Shown in pieces: positions 1 through 8,543 of a stretch of 64,000 bases of DNA (its first letter is position 1; every line of letters begins with the position of its first letter). Origin of the DNA: Eubacteriales bacterium (lineage in GTDB: Bacteria > Bacillota > Clostridia > Lachnospirales > Lachnospiraceae); the NCBI GenBank assembly GCA_030526265.1, contig JAUNDE010000005.1, positions 1 to 64,000 on the forward strand, written 5' to 3'. The notes below the pieces were generated by a model. The model was not told the origin of the DNA and searched no databases. It saw nothing but the letters and a program-made list of their open reading frames with translations. The position numbers and the translations under genes were made by a program.

Positions 1-62
1 GGACTTGAACCGCCGACCTCCGCCTTACCAAGGCGACGCTCTACCGACTGAGCCAAGGCAGC
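1..62 (-). tRNA. tRNA-Thr(GGT), 3' end cut by window edge
   Basis: Read on the minus strand, the 5' acceptor strand starts at 62 (GCTGCCT), followed by a D-stem GCTC/GAGC, an anticodon stem TCGCC/GGCGG enclosing loop TTGGTAA (anticodon GGT, reading ACC/ACU), and the start of the T-arm with GGTTCAAGTCC. The 3' acceptor strand lies beyond position 1. It is transcribed divergently from glnS. Confidence 0.93.
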
Positions 63-86
63 ATGCATATTACCTGCAACGTGATT

Positions 87-116
87 AATATACAATATTT
101 CAGGTATATTTGTCAA
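87..116 (-). promoter_or_regulatory. promoter of tRNA-Thr
   Basis: On the minus strand a perfect -35 TTGACA (116-111) is followed after 18 bases by TATATT (92-87), about 25 bases upstream of the tRNA 5' end. Confidence 0.6.
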
Positions 117-192
117 TGAAGAAGTTTTTTGTTGTCGGTATTTTCGTTGTATGTTAAGATTAAAACCATGAAATGAATATGAGGAGGACAAC

Positions 193-1860
193 ATGGGAGA
201 AGAAGTTGTTTCAAAAAATTTTATAGAGCAGGAAATTGATAAAGACCTTGCAGAAGGCGTATATTCAGAAGTCTGCACGAGATTCCCGCCGGAACCGAAC
301 GGATATCTGCATATCGGACATGCGAAGTCGATTCTTTTGAATTCCGGACTTGCTAAGAAATATAACGGAACATTCCATTTGAGATTTGATGATACGAATC
401 CAATGAAAGAGGACATGGAATTTGTTGAGTCTATCAAGAAGGACGTGGAATGGCTCGGAGCAGATTTCAAAGATCATCTTTATTTTGCGTCTGATTATTT
501 CGAGATAATGTATGAGTGTGCTGTAAAGCTGATCAGAAAAGGGAAAGCATATGTATGTGATCTGAGTGCTGATGAGATCAGGGAGTACAGAGGAACACTT
601 ACAGAGTCGGGAAAGAACAGCCCGTACCGTGATCGTTCCGTAGAAGAGAACCTTGAGCTTTTCGAAAATATGAAAAATGGCATGTATAAAGATGGAGAGA
701 AGGTGCTTCGTGCCAAAATCGATATGGCATCACCGAACATCAACATGCGCGACCCGGTCATCTATCGTGTGGCACATATGACACATCACAATACCGGAGA
801 TAAATGGTGTATTTATCCAATGTATGATTTCGCACATCCTATAGAAGATGCAATTGAGAAGATCACACATTCCATCTGTACATTGGAATTTGAGGATCAC
901 CGTCCACTCTATGACTGGGTTGTAAGAGAATGCGAGTTTGACCCTGCGCCAAGACAGATCGAGTTTGCGAAGATGTATCTGACAAATGTTGTTACAGGAA
1001 AACGATATATTAAGAAACTGGTACAGGATGGGGTCGTTGATGGATGGGATGATCCGCGTCTGGTAACGATCGCGGCACTCAGAAGACGTGGATTCACACC
1101 AGAATCACTGAAGATGTTTATCGAATTATGTGGTGTATCCAAATCTCAGGGATCAGTGGATTATGCGATGCTCGAGTATTGTATCCGGGAAGATCTTAAG
1201 CTTAAGAAATCCCGTATGATGGCAGTGCTTGATCCAATAAGGCTTGTGATCGACAATTATCCGGAAGGTGAAATGGAATGGCTGGATGCTGACAACAACC
1301 TGGAGAATCCGGAGCTTGGAAAGAGACAGATTCCATTCTGCAGAGAGCTTTATATTGAGCGGGATGACTTTATGATCGATCCGCCGAAGAAATATTTCCG
1401 CCTCTTTCCTGGAAATGAAGTTCGTCTAATGCAGGCATATTTTGTGAAATGTGAAAGCTATGAGACAGATGAGAACGGTAATGTGACAGTTGTTCACTGT
1501 ACTTATGATCCGGAGACAAAGAGCGGAAGCGGATTTACAGGCCGTAAAGTAAAAGGAACGATCCACTGGGTGGCTGCACCATATGCGAAACAGGCTGAAG
1601 TACGTTTGTATGAGAACCTGATTGATGAAGAAAAAGGTGTATACAATGAAGAAGACGGATCCATGAATATCAATCCAAACTCACTTGAGATCCGTAAAAA
1701 CTGTTTCGTTGAACCAAACTTTGGCGATGCAAAAGCTTACGATAGTTTTCAGTTTGTGCGAACGGGATATTTCTGTATTGATGCGAAGGATTCTACACCT
1801 GAAAATCTCGTGTTTAACAGAATTGTATCGCTTAAGAGCTCTTTCAGGCTGCCGAAGTAA
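193..1860 (+). CDS. glnS: glutaminyl-tRNA synthetase
   Basis: A 555-residue class I synthetase that charges tRNA-Gln directly. The GlnRS-type nucleotide-binding block [16 protein letters not shown] holds the HIGH motif at residues 40-43, and the family landmarks [18 protein letters not shown] and CIREDL follow in order. The C-terminal anticodon-binding beta-barrels appear complete. The position matching the KMSKS loop of other GlnRS (MSKRK in E. coli) reads VTGKR (residues about 267-271), so only the lysine and arginine are kept. The start is ATG 193, with GAGGAGG just upstream. A hairpin terminator lies after the stop, so it is probably monocistronic. Most Firmicutes make Gln-tRNA by amidating Glu-tRNA; a direct enzyme here suggests an acquired or lineage-specific glnS. 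Confidence 0.95.
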   Translation: MGEEVVSKNFIEQEIDKDLAEGVYSEVCTRFPPEPNGYLHIGHAKSILLNSGLAKKYNGTFHLRFDDTNPMKEDMEFVESIKKDVEWLGADFKDHLYFASDYFEIMYECAVKLIRKGKAYVCDLSADEIREYRGTLTESGKNSPYRDRSVEENLELFENMKNGMYKDGEKVLRAKIDMASPNINMRDPVIYRVAHMTHHNTGDKWCIYPMYDFAHPIEDAIEKITHSICTLEFEDHRPLYDWVVRECEFDPAPRQIEFAKMYLTNVVTGKRYIKKLVQDGVVDGWDDPRLVTIAALRRRGFTPESLKMFIELCGVSKSQGSVDYAMLEYCIREDLKLKKSRMMAVLDPIRLVIDNYPEGEMEWLDADNNLENPELGKRQIPFCRELYIERDDFMIDPPKKYFRLFPGNEVRLMQAYFVKCESYETDENGNVTVVHCTYDPETKSGSGFTGRKVKGTIHWVAAPYAKQAEVRLYENLIDEEKGVYNEEDGSMNINPNSLEIRKNCFVEPNFGDAKAYDSFQFVRTGYFCIDAKDSTPENLVFNRIVSLKSSFRLPK

Positions 1861-1881
1861 GAAGAAAGATGTTACCTTAAG

Positions 1882-1925
1882 CTGACGAAAATCGTGCGCC
1901 AGGTCTCACGTGCGTTTGACTTGAA
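1882..1925. repeat. dispersed intergenic repeat, copy 1
   Basis: This stretch between the glnS stop and its terminator shares GTCTCACGTGCGTT and ACTTGAA with copies at 21849-21903 and 37112-37171. The most complete copy (37 kb) has outer arms AGTCGAA and TTCGACT; here the arms are degraded. Confidence 0.6.
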
Positions 1926-1936
1926 GGAAGGAGAAG

Positions 1937-1973
1937 CCCACAGTGTGTGACTGCACTGTGGGTTATTTATTTG
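1937..1973 (+). terminator. intrinsic terminator of glnS
   Basis: Perfect 9-bp stem CCCACAGTG/CACTGTGGG (1937-1945 and 1954-1962) with an 8-base loop, followed by TTATTTATTTG. It overlaps an in-frame GTG (1947) of the next gene and so argues for the later ATG start there. Confidence 0.8.
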
Positions 1974-1976
1974 TAT

Positions 1977-3374
1977 ATGAATGAACTGACGATTAATTTA
2001 AAACCAAAGAGTAAGATGCCTTTATATGAGCAGATTTATCGATATATTAAGGAGAATATCATTGCCGGTAAGCTGCCCTACAAAGAAAAGCTTCCGTCTA
2101 CGAGACAGCTGTCCAGATATCTGGAAGTCAGCCGGAGTACGGTAGAGCTGGCTTATGAGCAGCTGTTATCGGAAGGATATATTGAAGCGGAGCCATACCG
2201 CGGATATTATGTGGCACAGATCGAAGGCCTGTATCATTTTTCAAAAGAGAGAGAGTCAGATCATACGCATCCTGAGAAATGTGAAGAAAAGTATAAGTAT
2301 GATTTCTCCCCGAATGGTGTGGATCTGAACAGTTTTCCCTATAATGCCTGGAGAAAACTTTCCAAAGAAGTGCTGCTGGATGATAAGGTAGAGCTGTTCC
2401 GCCTGGGCGATCCACAGGGAGAATTGAGTTTCCGTGAGTCGATCTGTAAGTATCTTTATCAGGCACGAGGTGTTGGCTGTACACCGGAGCAGGTTGTTCT
2501 GGGGGCAGGAAGTGACTTCCTACTGATGATGTTGTGTGCGATAATTGGACGGGACCGCCGGTTTGCGGTGGAGAATCCTACTTATAAGCAGGCATATCGA
2601 CTGTTTGAGAGCCAGTCATATCCGGTTGTGCCGATCGACATGGACAGACATGGGATGAAGATCGACAAGCTGTATGAAAGTGATGCGGATGTTGCATATG
2701 TGACTCCGTCGCATCAGTATCCGACGGGTGTTGTCATGCCGATCAAACGCAGGCTGGAACTTCTGAAGTGGGCAAATGACAGGGATGGCAGATATATCAT
2801 TGAGGATGACTATGATAGTGAGTTCAGGTATAAGGGAAAGCCGATTCCGGCATTGCAGGGATATGATCAGAGCGGAAGAGTGATCTATCTTGGAACGTTT
2901 TCAAAATCAATTGCACCGGCGATCCGAATGAGCTATATGGTGCTTCCGGAAGAACTTGTTGCTGTGTATCGCAAAAAATGCGGATTTATCAGTTCTACGG
3001 TATCGAAGGTAGATCAGCTGATCGTGCAGTCATTTATAGAGAATGGGTATTATGATCGTCATCTGAATAAGACGAGAGCGCTTTACAGGGGACGTCATGA
3101 TATGCTGATCAATGGGCTCAGGCCACTTGCAGGATGCTGCAGCATCTCCGGTGAGAATGCAGGGGTTCATCTTCTTCTTACATTTGAGAATGGAATGACT
3201 GAAGATGAGATTGTTGAACGGGCAAAGAATGTACGGATCAGGGTTTATCGCATGTCAGATTATGTGGTTGGAAGAAAAGAATGGAAAGCAACAGTACTTC
3301 TTGGCTACGCAAATCTTACAGAAGAGGAGATTAAAGAGGCATGCGGAATGCTTTGTGAAGCATGGCTTTCGTAG
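1977..3374 (+). CDS. MocR/GabR-family regulator (GntR HTH + aminotransferase-like domain)
   Basis: About 465 residues. The N-terminal winged helix of GntR type is seen in PLYEQIYRYIKENI, KLPSTRQLSRYLEVSRSTVE and YEQLLSEGYI. The rest is a fold-type I aminotransferase domain with AYVTPSHQYPTG, EDDYDSEFRY and the PLP-lysine motif GTFSKSIAPAIRMSY. Members bind PLP and usually control vitamin B6, GABA or amino-acid genes, often transcribed divergently. No such target is adjacent, so the ligand and regulon are unknown. I chose ATG 1977; an in-frame GTG at 1947 lies inside the glnS terminator hairpin. No strong ribosome-binding site precedes 1977. The ORF is intact. Confidence 0.9.
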   Translation: MNELTINLKPKSKMPLYEQIYRYIKENIIAGKLPYKEKLPSTRQLSRYLEVSRSTVELAYEQLLSEGYIEAEPYRGYYVAQIEGLYHFSKERESDHTHPEKCEEKYKYDFSPNGVDLNSFPYNAWRKLSKEVLLDDKVELFRLGDPQGELSFRESICKYLYQARGVGCTPEQVVLGAGSDFLLMMLCAIIGRDRRFAVENPTYKQAYRLFESQSYPVVPIDMDRHGMKIDKLYESDADVAYVTPSHQYPTGVVMPIKRRLELLKWANDRDGRYIIEDDYDSEFRYKGKPIPALQGYDQSGRVIYLGTFSKSIAPAIRMSYMVLPEELVAVYRKKCGFISSTVSKVDQLIVQSFIENGYYDRHLNKTRALYRGRHDMLINGLRPLAGCCSISGENAGVHLLLTFENGMTEDEIVERAKNVRIRVYRMSDYVVGRKEWKATVLLGYANLTEEEIKEACGMLCEAWLS

Positions 3375-3415
3375 CACAGATATGTAATATATATGGAAAA
3401 GTGGAGAACATATTA

Positions 3416-3454
3416 AAAGATGCCTTGAGTTTTCGAAAACTCAAGGCATCTTTC
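3416..3454. terminator. bidirectional terminator
   Basis: Long perfect palindrome GATGCCTTGAG-TTTTCGAAAA-CTCAAGGCATC (3419-3450), flanked by A-rich sequence on the left and TTTCT on the right. It lies between the convergent MocR gene and the small minus-strand gene and can serve both. Confidence 0.9.
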
Positions 3455-3461
3455 TATAGAA

Positions 3462-3773
3462 TTATTCTTCTGTCTCCGGTTTTTTGTCAGCTTCTGCTTC
3501 AGAAGGTTCAGCAGTTTCTTCTTTTACTGCTTCAGAAGGTTCAGATTCTTTGTCTTCTTCTTTTGGTTCTTCAGTTTCTTCAGCGGCCGTTGCCTGATTC
3601 AGAGAAACATATTCCCTGTCTTCGGCAGCCTCGCCTGCATTATAATCTTCGTCTTCAAATTCAGAAAGAAAATCATCTTCATTTTCATTTTTCTTCAGAT
3701 AATATGCAATACCTGCTGCTGTAGCTGTTCCAACTGCAGCGAGACCAAGTATGGTTTTGATTAATTTAGACAT
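3462..3773 (-). CDS. small acidic membrane-anchored protein, unknown function
   Basis: 103 residues. A short basic start (MSKLIKTI) leads into one predicted membrane segment (about residues 5-24, LGLAAVGTATAAGIAYYL), followed by a C-terminal tail of about 75 residues dominated by Glu, Asp, Ser and Ala. The low-complexity tail has no recognisable domain and the repeated element PSEA/EPSE. The start is ATG 3773, preceded on the minus strand by AGGAG; an upstream in-frame ATG at 3815 lacks such a site. I do not recognise a family. The architecture (anchor plus acidic tail) could suit a scaffold or a periplasm-facing spacer, but this is a guess. Convergent with MocR and divergent from purA. Confidence 0.75.
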   Translation of the reverse strand: MSKLIKTILGLAAVGTATAAGIAYYLKKNENEDDFLSEFEDEDYNAGEAAEDREYVSLNQATAAEETEEPKEEDKESEPSEAVKEETAEPSEAEADKKPETEE

Positions 3774-3929
3774 AAAAATAAACTCCTTTCTTTGGTTCGA
3801 AAATATGCTTTGCATTATTGTAATACTTTTGAGACAAAAAAGAAAGCCTGTGAATATAAAAAAACTGTAAATAATTCAGAGTGTTTTACAATGAATACAA
3901 AGAGTTTTTGTGATTAATGAAAAATACCC

Positions 3930-3959
3930 TTGTATAGTAAAACAAAAGTATAGTATAAT
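3930..3959 (+). promoter_or_regulatory. candidate purA promoter
   Basis: TTGTAT (3930-3935), 18 bases, TATAAT (3954-3959), about 70 bases before the purA start. I saw no purine riboswitch or PurR-type box in the 256-base gap. Confidence 0.45.
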
Positions 3960-4029
3960 TCTTAAAGATGTTCATATTGAACGTAATTTCACAACACTGT
4001 GTAATTTTTATACAATAGGAGGAATTGTT

Positions 4030-5313
4030 ATGGTAAAAGCGGTAGTTGGCGCAAACTGGGGAGATGAAGGTAAGGGCAAGATTACAGATATGCTTGGTGA
4101 ACAGGCTGATATCATTGTGCGTTTCCAGGGTGGAGCTAATGCGGGCCACACAATTATCAATGATTATGGAAAGTTTTCACTTCATACTTTGCCATCAGGA
4201 GTATTTTATGATCATACAACAAGTATCATCGGTAATGGAGTAGCATTGGATGTTCCGAAGCTCTTTCGCGAGATCCAGTCTATTATTGACAGAGATGTTC
4301 CGATGCCAAAGATTCTTGTCTCTGACCGTGCTCAGATGGTAATGTCATATCACAAGAATTTTGACGCGTATGAGGAAGAGCGTCTTGGCGGTAAATCTTT
4401 TGGTTCTACAAAGTCAGGTATTGCTCCGTTCTATTCAGATAAATATGCAAAAATCGGTTTTCAGGTAAGTGAGCTTTTTGATGATGAGCTTCTGAAAGAA
4501 AAGGTTGTTCGTGTTGCGGAACAGAAAAATGTTCTTTTAGAGCATCTGTATCACAAGCCATTGATCGATCCTGATGAATTGTATAATGAATTACAGGATT
4601 ATAAGAAGATGATCGAGCCATATGTATGTGACGTTTCACTTTTCCTTCACAACGCATTGAAGGAAGGCAAAGAGATTCTTCTTGAAGGACAGCTTGGTTC
4701 TCTTAAGGATCCGGATCATGGAATTTATCCAATGGTTACATCTTCTTCTACACTTGCAGCTTATGGTGCGATCGGTGCAGGTATTCCACCGTATGAGATC
4801 AAGAAGATCATCACTGTATGTAAAGCATACTCTAGCGCAGTTGGAGCGGGTGCGTTTGTAAGCGAGATTTTCGGAGAAGAGGCAGATGAACTCAGACGCC
4901 GCGGTGGTGATGGCGGTGAGTACGGTGCTACAACAGGACGTCCAAGACGTATGGGATGGTTTGACTGTGTTGCTTCCAAGTATGGATGCAGAATGCAGGG
5001 AACTACTGATGTGGCATTTACAGTGCTTGATGTACTTGGATATCTGGATGAGATTCCGGTCTGTGTTGGTTATGAGATTGACGGAGAAGTTACAACTGAC
5101 TTCCCTACAACTTATCTGCTTGAGAAAGCAAAACCGGTTCTTGAAGTACTTCCGGGATGGAAATGTGATATTCGGGGTATTAAGAATTACGAAGAACTTC
5201 CGGAGAACTGCCGTAAGTATATTGAGTTTGTTGAGGAACATATTGGTTATCCAATTACCATGATCTCAAATGGACCGGGAAGAAAAGATATCATCTATCG
5301 TGAAGCAAAATAA
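4030..5313 (+). CDS. purA: adenylosuccinate synthetase
   Basis: 427 residues, the usual family length. It joins IMP and aspartate using GTP, the first committed step to AMP. The N-terminal GANWGDEGKGKITDML P-loop carries the catalytic Asp (GDEGKGK) and GGANAGHTI the catalytic His. GQLGSLKDPDHGIYP and TTGRPRRMGWFD (IMP/GTP binding) follow, and SNGPGR is near the C-terminus. ATG 4030 has a strong site, ATAGGAGG, 7 bases upstream; the open frame continues 120 bases further but without a ribosome-binding site. It appears to be a single-gene unit, unlinked to other purine genes here. Confidence 0.97.
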   Translation: MVKAVVGANWGDEGKGKITDMLGEQADIIVRFQGGANAGHTIINDYGKFSLHTLPSGVFYDHTTSIIGNGVALDVPKLFREIQSIIDRDVPMPKILVSDRAQMVMSYHKNFDAYEEERLGGKSFGSTKSGIAPFYSDKYAKIGFQVSELFDDELLKEKVVRVAEQKNVLLEHLYHKPLIDPDELYNELQDYKKMIEPYVCDVSLFLHNALKEGKEILLEGQLGSLKDPDHGIYPMVTSSSTLAAYGAIGAGIPPYEIKKIITVCKAYSSAVGAGAFVSEIFGEEADELRRRGGDGGEYGATTGRPRRMGWFDCVASKYGCRMQGTTDVAFTVLDVLGYLDEIPVCVGYEIDGEVTTDFPTTYLLEKAKPVLEVLPGWKCDIRGIKNYEELPENCRKYIEFVEEHIGYPITMISNGPGRKDIIYREAK

Positions 5314-5392
5314 ATTTATTCAGTAGAGCAGTATGAATAAAAATCGGTGTATTGCGGATACTATATTTGAATAATCAAAGGAGGTATTTGTG

Positions 5393-5704
5393 ATGCCGGA
5401 GTTAAGATGTACTGTTCAGACATGTGTGCATAATAAAGACTTTTATTGTGATCTTGATTCCATACAGGTTGGAGGAAACTCAGCAAAAACCGCAGAAGAG
5501 ACGAGTTGTGACAGCTTCAAAGAGAGAACGGACAATTCGTACAGCAATATTGCGGGAAATGCTTCTCCGATCTGTAATATCCACTGTGAAGCAAGAGAAT
5601 GCAAGTATAATGAGAACTGCAATTGCTACGCGGGTAAGATCAGTGTAGAAGGAAGCAATGCGTGCCACAACGAAGAGACAGAATGTGCTACATTCTACTG
5701 TTAA
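5393..5704 (+). CDS. DUF1540 cysteine-rich protein with two domains
   Basis: 103 residues with two copies of the same Cys pattern: residues about 5-38 (CTVQTCVHNKDFYC ... CDSF) and about 61-103 (CNIHCEARECKYNENCNC ... CATFYC). Each has closely spaced Cys pairs typical of DUF1540, a small presumed metal-binding domain common in Clostridia. The function is unknown. AAGGAGG lies 8 bases before ATG 5393; an in-frame GTG at 5390 is too close to it. A strong terminator follows, so it is monocistronic. Confidence 0.85.
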   Translation: MPELRCTVQTCVHNKDFYCDLDSIQVGGNSAKTAEETSCDSFKERTDNSYSNIAGNASPICNIHCEARECKYNENCNCYAGKISVEGSNACHNEETECATFYC

Positions 5705-5724
5705 ATGGATTATAAAATTTCAGG

Positions 5725-5758
5725 TATCTCCACACGAACTTCGTGTGGAGATATTTTT
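5725..5758 (+). terminator. intrinsic terminator after DUF1540 gene
   Basis: TATCTCCACACGA/TCGTGTGGAGATA stem (5725-5753) with a tiny loop and a run of T. Confidence 0.9.
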
Positions 5759-5822
5759 TAATACATTTGATGTATGCTTCTGTTTATGGTAAAATAAAAA
5801 AATGCAAAGAGGTGATAGCAAT

Positions 5823-7211
5823 ATGGATGAAGAGAAGAAAATAAAAGAAAATGAGAATCATGTTCCGGAGGGATATTACTCAAATATCCCAAAGATTGGA
5901 AATAGAGGGAAGTCTCGCCTGTGGAGAGAATTGAGCAAAGGTATGGCATATTTTGTCGTTGTCGCGGCAGGGATCGTATTTTATTTTGCACTGCTCCGTC
6001 TGCCGAATATTTCCAGTTATCTTTGGAAAGCGGTAGATGTACTGAAACCTATCCTGTATGGACTTCTGATCGCTTTTATATTAAATCCGGTTGTCAAACA
6101 GATTGAAAAACTGGTGTTTCCTTTTATCGAGAAAAAGATAAAAAATGAGATCCGTGCAGAGAAAATTTCGAAATCGCTTGGGATTGTAGCTGCATTTGCG
6201 ATGTTGTTTGTTTTTATTACAATCTTATTCAACATGCTGATTCCGGAATTGTATGTCAGCATACGCAGGCTTGTGTTTACGCTGCCAAGACAGGTGAACA
6301 ACCTGATCAATCAGATTGACACGTTTACGACCTCGAATACAAATATGCAGATGCTGATTCAGACAGTGCTGCATGAGTCGGTTGATTCGTTTGAGAACTG
6401 GCTCAGTACGACAATGCTGGATCGCGCAAATGAAATCATGACAATGGTTACTACAGGTGTAATAGATATTGTAAACGAAGTTTTCGATATTCTTATTGGA
6501 ATGATAGTTTCAATCTATGTGCTTTTCAGCAAAGAACAGTTTTCAAAACAGAGCAAGAAGATCACGTATGCATTGTTCAGCCCACAGAATGCGAACCTTA
6601 TCTTACATATTACGCAGAAAGCGAATGAAATCTTTGGGGGATTTTTCGTTGGTAAGATCGTGGATTCGGCGATTATCGGATTGTTATGCTTTGTTTGTCT
6701 TTCTATCCTGAATATGCCGTATACGCTGCTTGTGAGTGTCATTGTTGGTGTGACAAATGTGATTCCGTTTTTTGGTCCGTATATTGGTGCGGTTCCAAGT
6801 ACGATCCTAATATTTTTGGTAAATCCGATGAAAGGTCTTTATTTTCTGATTTTTGTGATCGTGCTCCAGCAGCTGGATGGAAACTTTATCGGACCGAAAA
6901 TTCTTGGAAGCTCCACGGGACTTTCGTCATTCTGGGTGATCTTTGCGATCCTTCTCGGAGGAGGATTGTTTGGGTTCGCGGGAATGATTCTGGGAGTTCC
7001 GACATTTGCAGTGCTTTACTATATCGCACAACTGTTTATCAATAATAAACTGCACAAGAAGCATTTGCCGGAAAGTTCGGATTATTATGATGAATACAGT
7101 TACGTGGATGAGAATGGAAAATATGTGATTTCAAGAGAGTATCTTGAGAAAATGCAGAAAATTATGAAAGAAATAGAGGAAGAAGAAAATGCCAATTCGA
7201 GTGCAGAATGA
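5823..7211 (+). CDS. AI-2E family transporter-like membrane protein
   Basis: 462 residues. After a charged cytoplasmic N-terminus of about 45 residues come several hydrophobic segments: AYFVVVAAGIVFYFALL, ILYGLLIAFILNP, LGIVAAFAMLFVFITILF, and after a soluble middle region IVDSAIIGLLCFVCLSI, TLLVSVIVGVTNVIPFFGP and FWVIFAILLGGGLFGFAG. The middle region and the motif VGVTNVIPFFGPYIGA mark the UPF0118/AI-2E exporter family (YtvI/YhhQ/PerM-like). Members have been linked to autoinducer export, sporulation or Na+/H+ exchange, so no substrate is assigned. ATG 5823 is preceded by AGAGGTG at 7 bases. The 3' end overlaps metA by 23 bases, so the two are cotranscribed. Confidence 0.88.
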   Translation: MDEEKKIKENENHVPEGYYSNIPKIGNRGKSRLWRELSKGMAYFVVVAAGIVFYFALLRLPNISSYLWKAVDVLKPILYGLLIAFILNPVVKQIEKLVFPFIEKKIKNEIRAEKISKSLGIVAAFAMLFVFITILFNMLIPELYVSIRRLVFTLPRQVNNLINQIDTFTTSNTNMQMLIQTVLHESVDSFENWLSTTMLDRANEIMTMVTTGVIDIVNEVFDILIGMIVSIYVLFSKEQFSKQSKKITYALFSPQNANLILHITQKANEIFGGFFVGKIVDSAIIGLLCFVCLSILNMPYTLLVSVIVGVTNVIPFFGPYIGAVPSTILIFLVNPMKGLYFLIFVIVLQQLDGNFIGPKILGSSTGLSSFWVIFAILLGGGLFGFAGMILGVPTFAVLYYIAQLFINNKLHKKHLPESSDYYDEYSYVDENGKYVISREYLEKMQKIMKEIEEEENANSSAE

Positions 7212-8139
7212 TTTGCCTGTGAAAGAAATACTGGAACATGAAAATATATTTGTGATGGACGAGTATCGTGCGACTCATCAGGACATCCGTCCAATCCGTA
7301 TTGGACTGTTGAATCTGATGCCGTTAAAAGAAGATACAGAGCTTCAGATTCTGAGGTCTTTGTCCAACACACCGCTTCAGGTGGATGTGACATTTGTCCA
7401 TGTGTCGAGTCATGTGTCTAAGAACACATCTACGAGTCATATCAATAAGTTTTATGTGCCGTTTTCTGAGATTAAAAAACAGAATTTTGATGGATTTATC
7501 ATCACAGGGGCACCGGTAGAGCAGATGCCTTTTGAAGATGTGGATTACTGGGAAGAGCTGACAGAGATTATGGACTGGACGAAGAAGAATGTGACTTCTA
7601 CACTCCATCTTTGCTGGGGAGCTCAGGCGGGACTTTATTACCACTATGGAATTGATAAAGTTCAGATGGATCATAAGCTGTTCGGAGTATTTCAGCATAA
7701 AGTAATGAATCGAAAGATTCCACTTGTACGTGGATTTGATGATGTGTTTATGGCACCGCATTCAAGACACACAGATGTTCCAATTGAGAAGATCAGGGCG
7801 GATGAGAGATTGACAATATTAGCGGAATCGGAGGATGTCGGAATCTTTCTTGCGATGGCGATGGATGGACGTCAGATTTTTGTTATGGGTCATCCGGAGT
7901 ATGATCGTGTCACATTGGACGGAGAGTATAAGAGAGATCTTTCGAAAGGACTTCCGATTGAGATACCGAAGAATTATTACCCGGATGATAATCCGGACAA
8001 TAAGCCGCTTCTTACATGGAGAGCGACAGCAAACAATCTGTATACGAACTGGCTCAATTATTACGTATATCAGGCAACTCCTTATGACATGGATGGAATT
8101 CCGGATTTTGACTGGAATAAACATGTGAAGAATGACTAA
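7189..8139 (+). CDS. metA: homoserine O-acetyltransferase (MetA type)
   Basis: 316 residues, full length. It acylates homoserine, the first step to methionine. The glutamine-amidotransferase-like fold shows the nucleophile Cys142 (HLCWGAQAG) and the His/Glu pair in VMGHPEYDR. Residue 111, which decides acyl donor choice in this family, is Glu (ITGAPVE), the acetyl-CoA type rather than the succinyl-CoA type (Gly). So despite the metA name the product is predicted to be O-acetylhomoserine. Its start lies inside the upstream transporter gene, giving translational coupling. No SAM riboswitch or T-box precedes the pair. Confidence 0.95.
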   Translation: MPIRVQNDLPVKEILEHENIFVMDEYRATHQDIRPIRIGLLNLMPLKEDTELQILRSLSNTPLQVDVTFVHVSSHVSKNTSTSHINKFYVPFSEIKKQNFDGFIITGAPVEQMPFEDVDYWEELTEIMDWTKKNVTSTLHLCWGAQAGLYYHYGIDKVQMDHKLFGVFQHKVMNRKIPLVRGFDDVFMAPHSRHTDVPIEKIRADERLTILAESEDVGIFLAMAMDGRQIFVMGHPEYDRVTLDGEYKRDLSKGLPIEIPKNYYPDDNPDNKPLLTWRATANNLYTNWLNYYVYQATPYDMDGIPDFDWNKHVKND

Positions 8140-8217
8140 ATATTATTTTGTCAGGATTGCATAAGCGGCACTGTACTGTTCACAGAAGAATTAATAAGAA
8201 AAATATTTGAAAACGGC

Positions 8218-8246
8218 TTGACAAATGTACTTTATTGGATTAAAGT
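8218..8246 (+). promoter_or_regulatory. promoter of the T-box/trpXYZ operon
   Basis: TTGACA (8218-8223), 17 bases, TAAAGT (8241-8246). Transcription would begin near 8253, just before the T-box stem I. Confidence 0.7.
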
Positions 8247-8252
8247 AAATGC

Positions 8253-8543
8253 ATACATAAAGTAAAACCTTTGAGAAAGAGAAGTAGGTTATCAACGCTG
8301 AGTCAAAGAGAGTGGCAGATGGTGGAATTGCCATACAAGGCAGATTTCTGAATGGACTTTTGAGGGCAGCCGGAAATCTTTTGAATAATGGAAGAGAGTA
8401 TGGTATGTCGGGAACCGAACCCGTTATCAATCAGGAGTGTATGTTAGTACATGGGAAGAGTGGACGTTATGTCAATTTGAGTGGTACCGCGATAATAAGA
8501 TATTATTACCGCCTCAAACCTTTGGTTTGGGGCGGTTTTTTAT
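8253..8543 (+). promoter_or_regulatory. T-box riboswitch, tryptophan specifier
   Basis: The stem I landmarks are present: AGAGAG followed by the distal loop, then the specifier region CTGAA-TGG-ACTTTTGAG with specifier codon TGG (Trp) at 8353-8355 before the conserved CTTTTGAG. The T-box core TTTGAGTGGTACCGCG is at 8477-8492, and a terminator ACCGCC...GGCGGTTTTTT at 8508-8541 competes with it. Uncharged tRNA-Trp should stabilise the antiterminator and allow read-through. This matches the downstream genes, a TrpXYZ-type importer. Confidence 0.95.

Noticed and set aside
3774..4029. Purine riboswitch before purA
   Set aside because: No purine aptamer or PurR box seen, only an AT-rich gap and a promoter.
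4636..5241. Long open frame antisense to purA
   Set aside because: A shadow of the coding frame; composition is Cys/Ser/Ile-rich with no recognisable domain.
7189..8139. SAM riboswitch or T-box before metA
   Set aside because: The leader of the overlapping transporter has no such motifs, and the gene start is inside that ORF.
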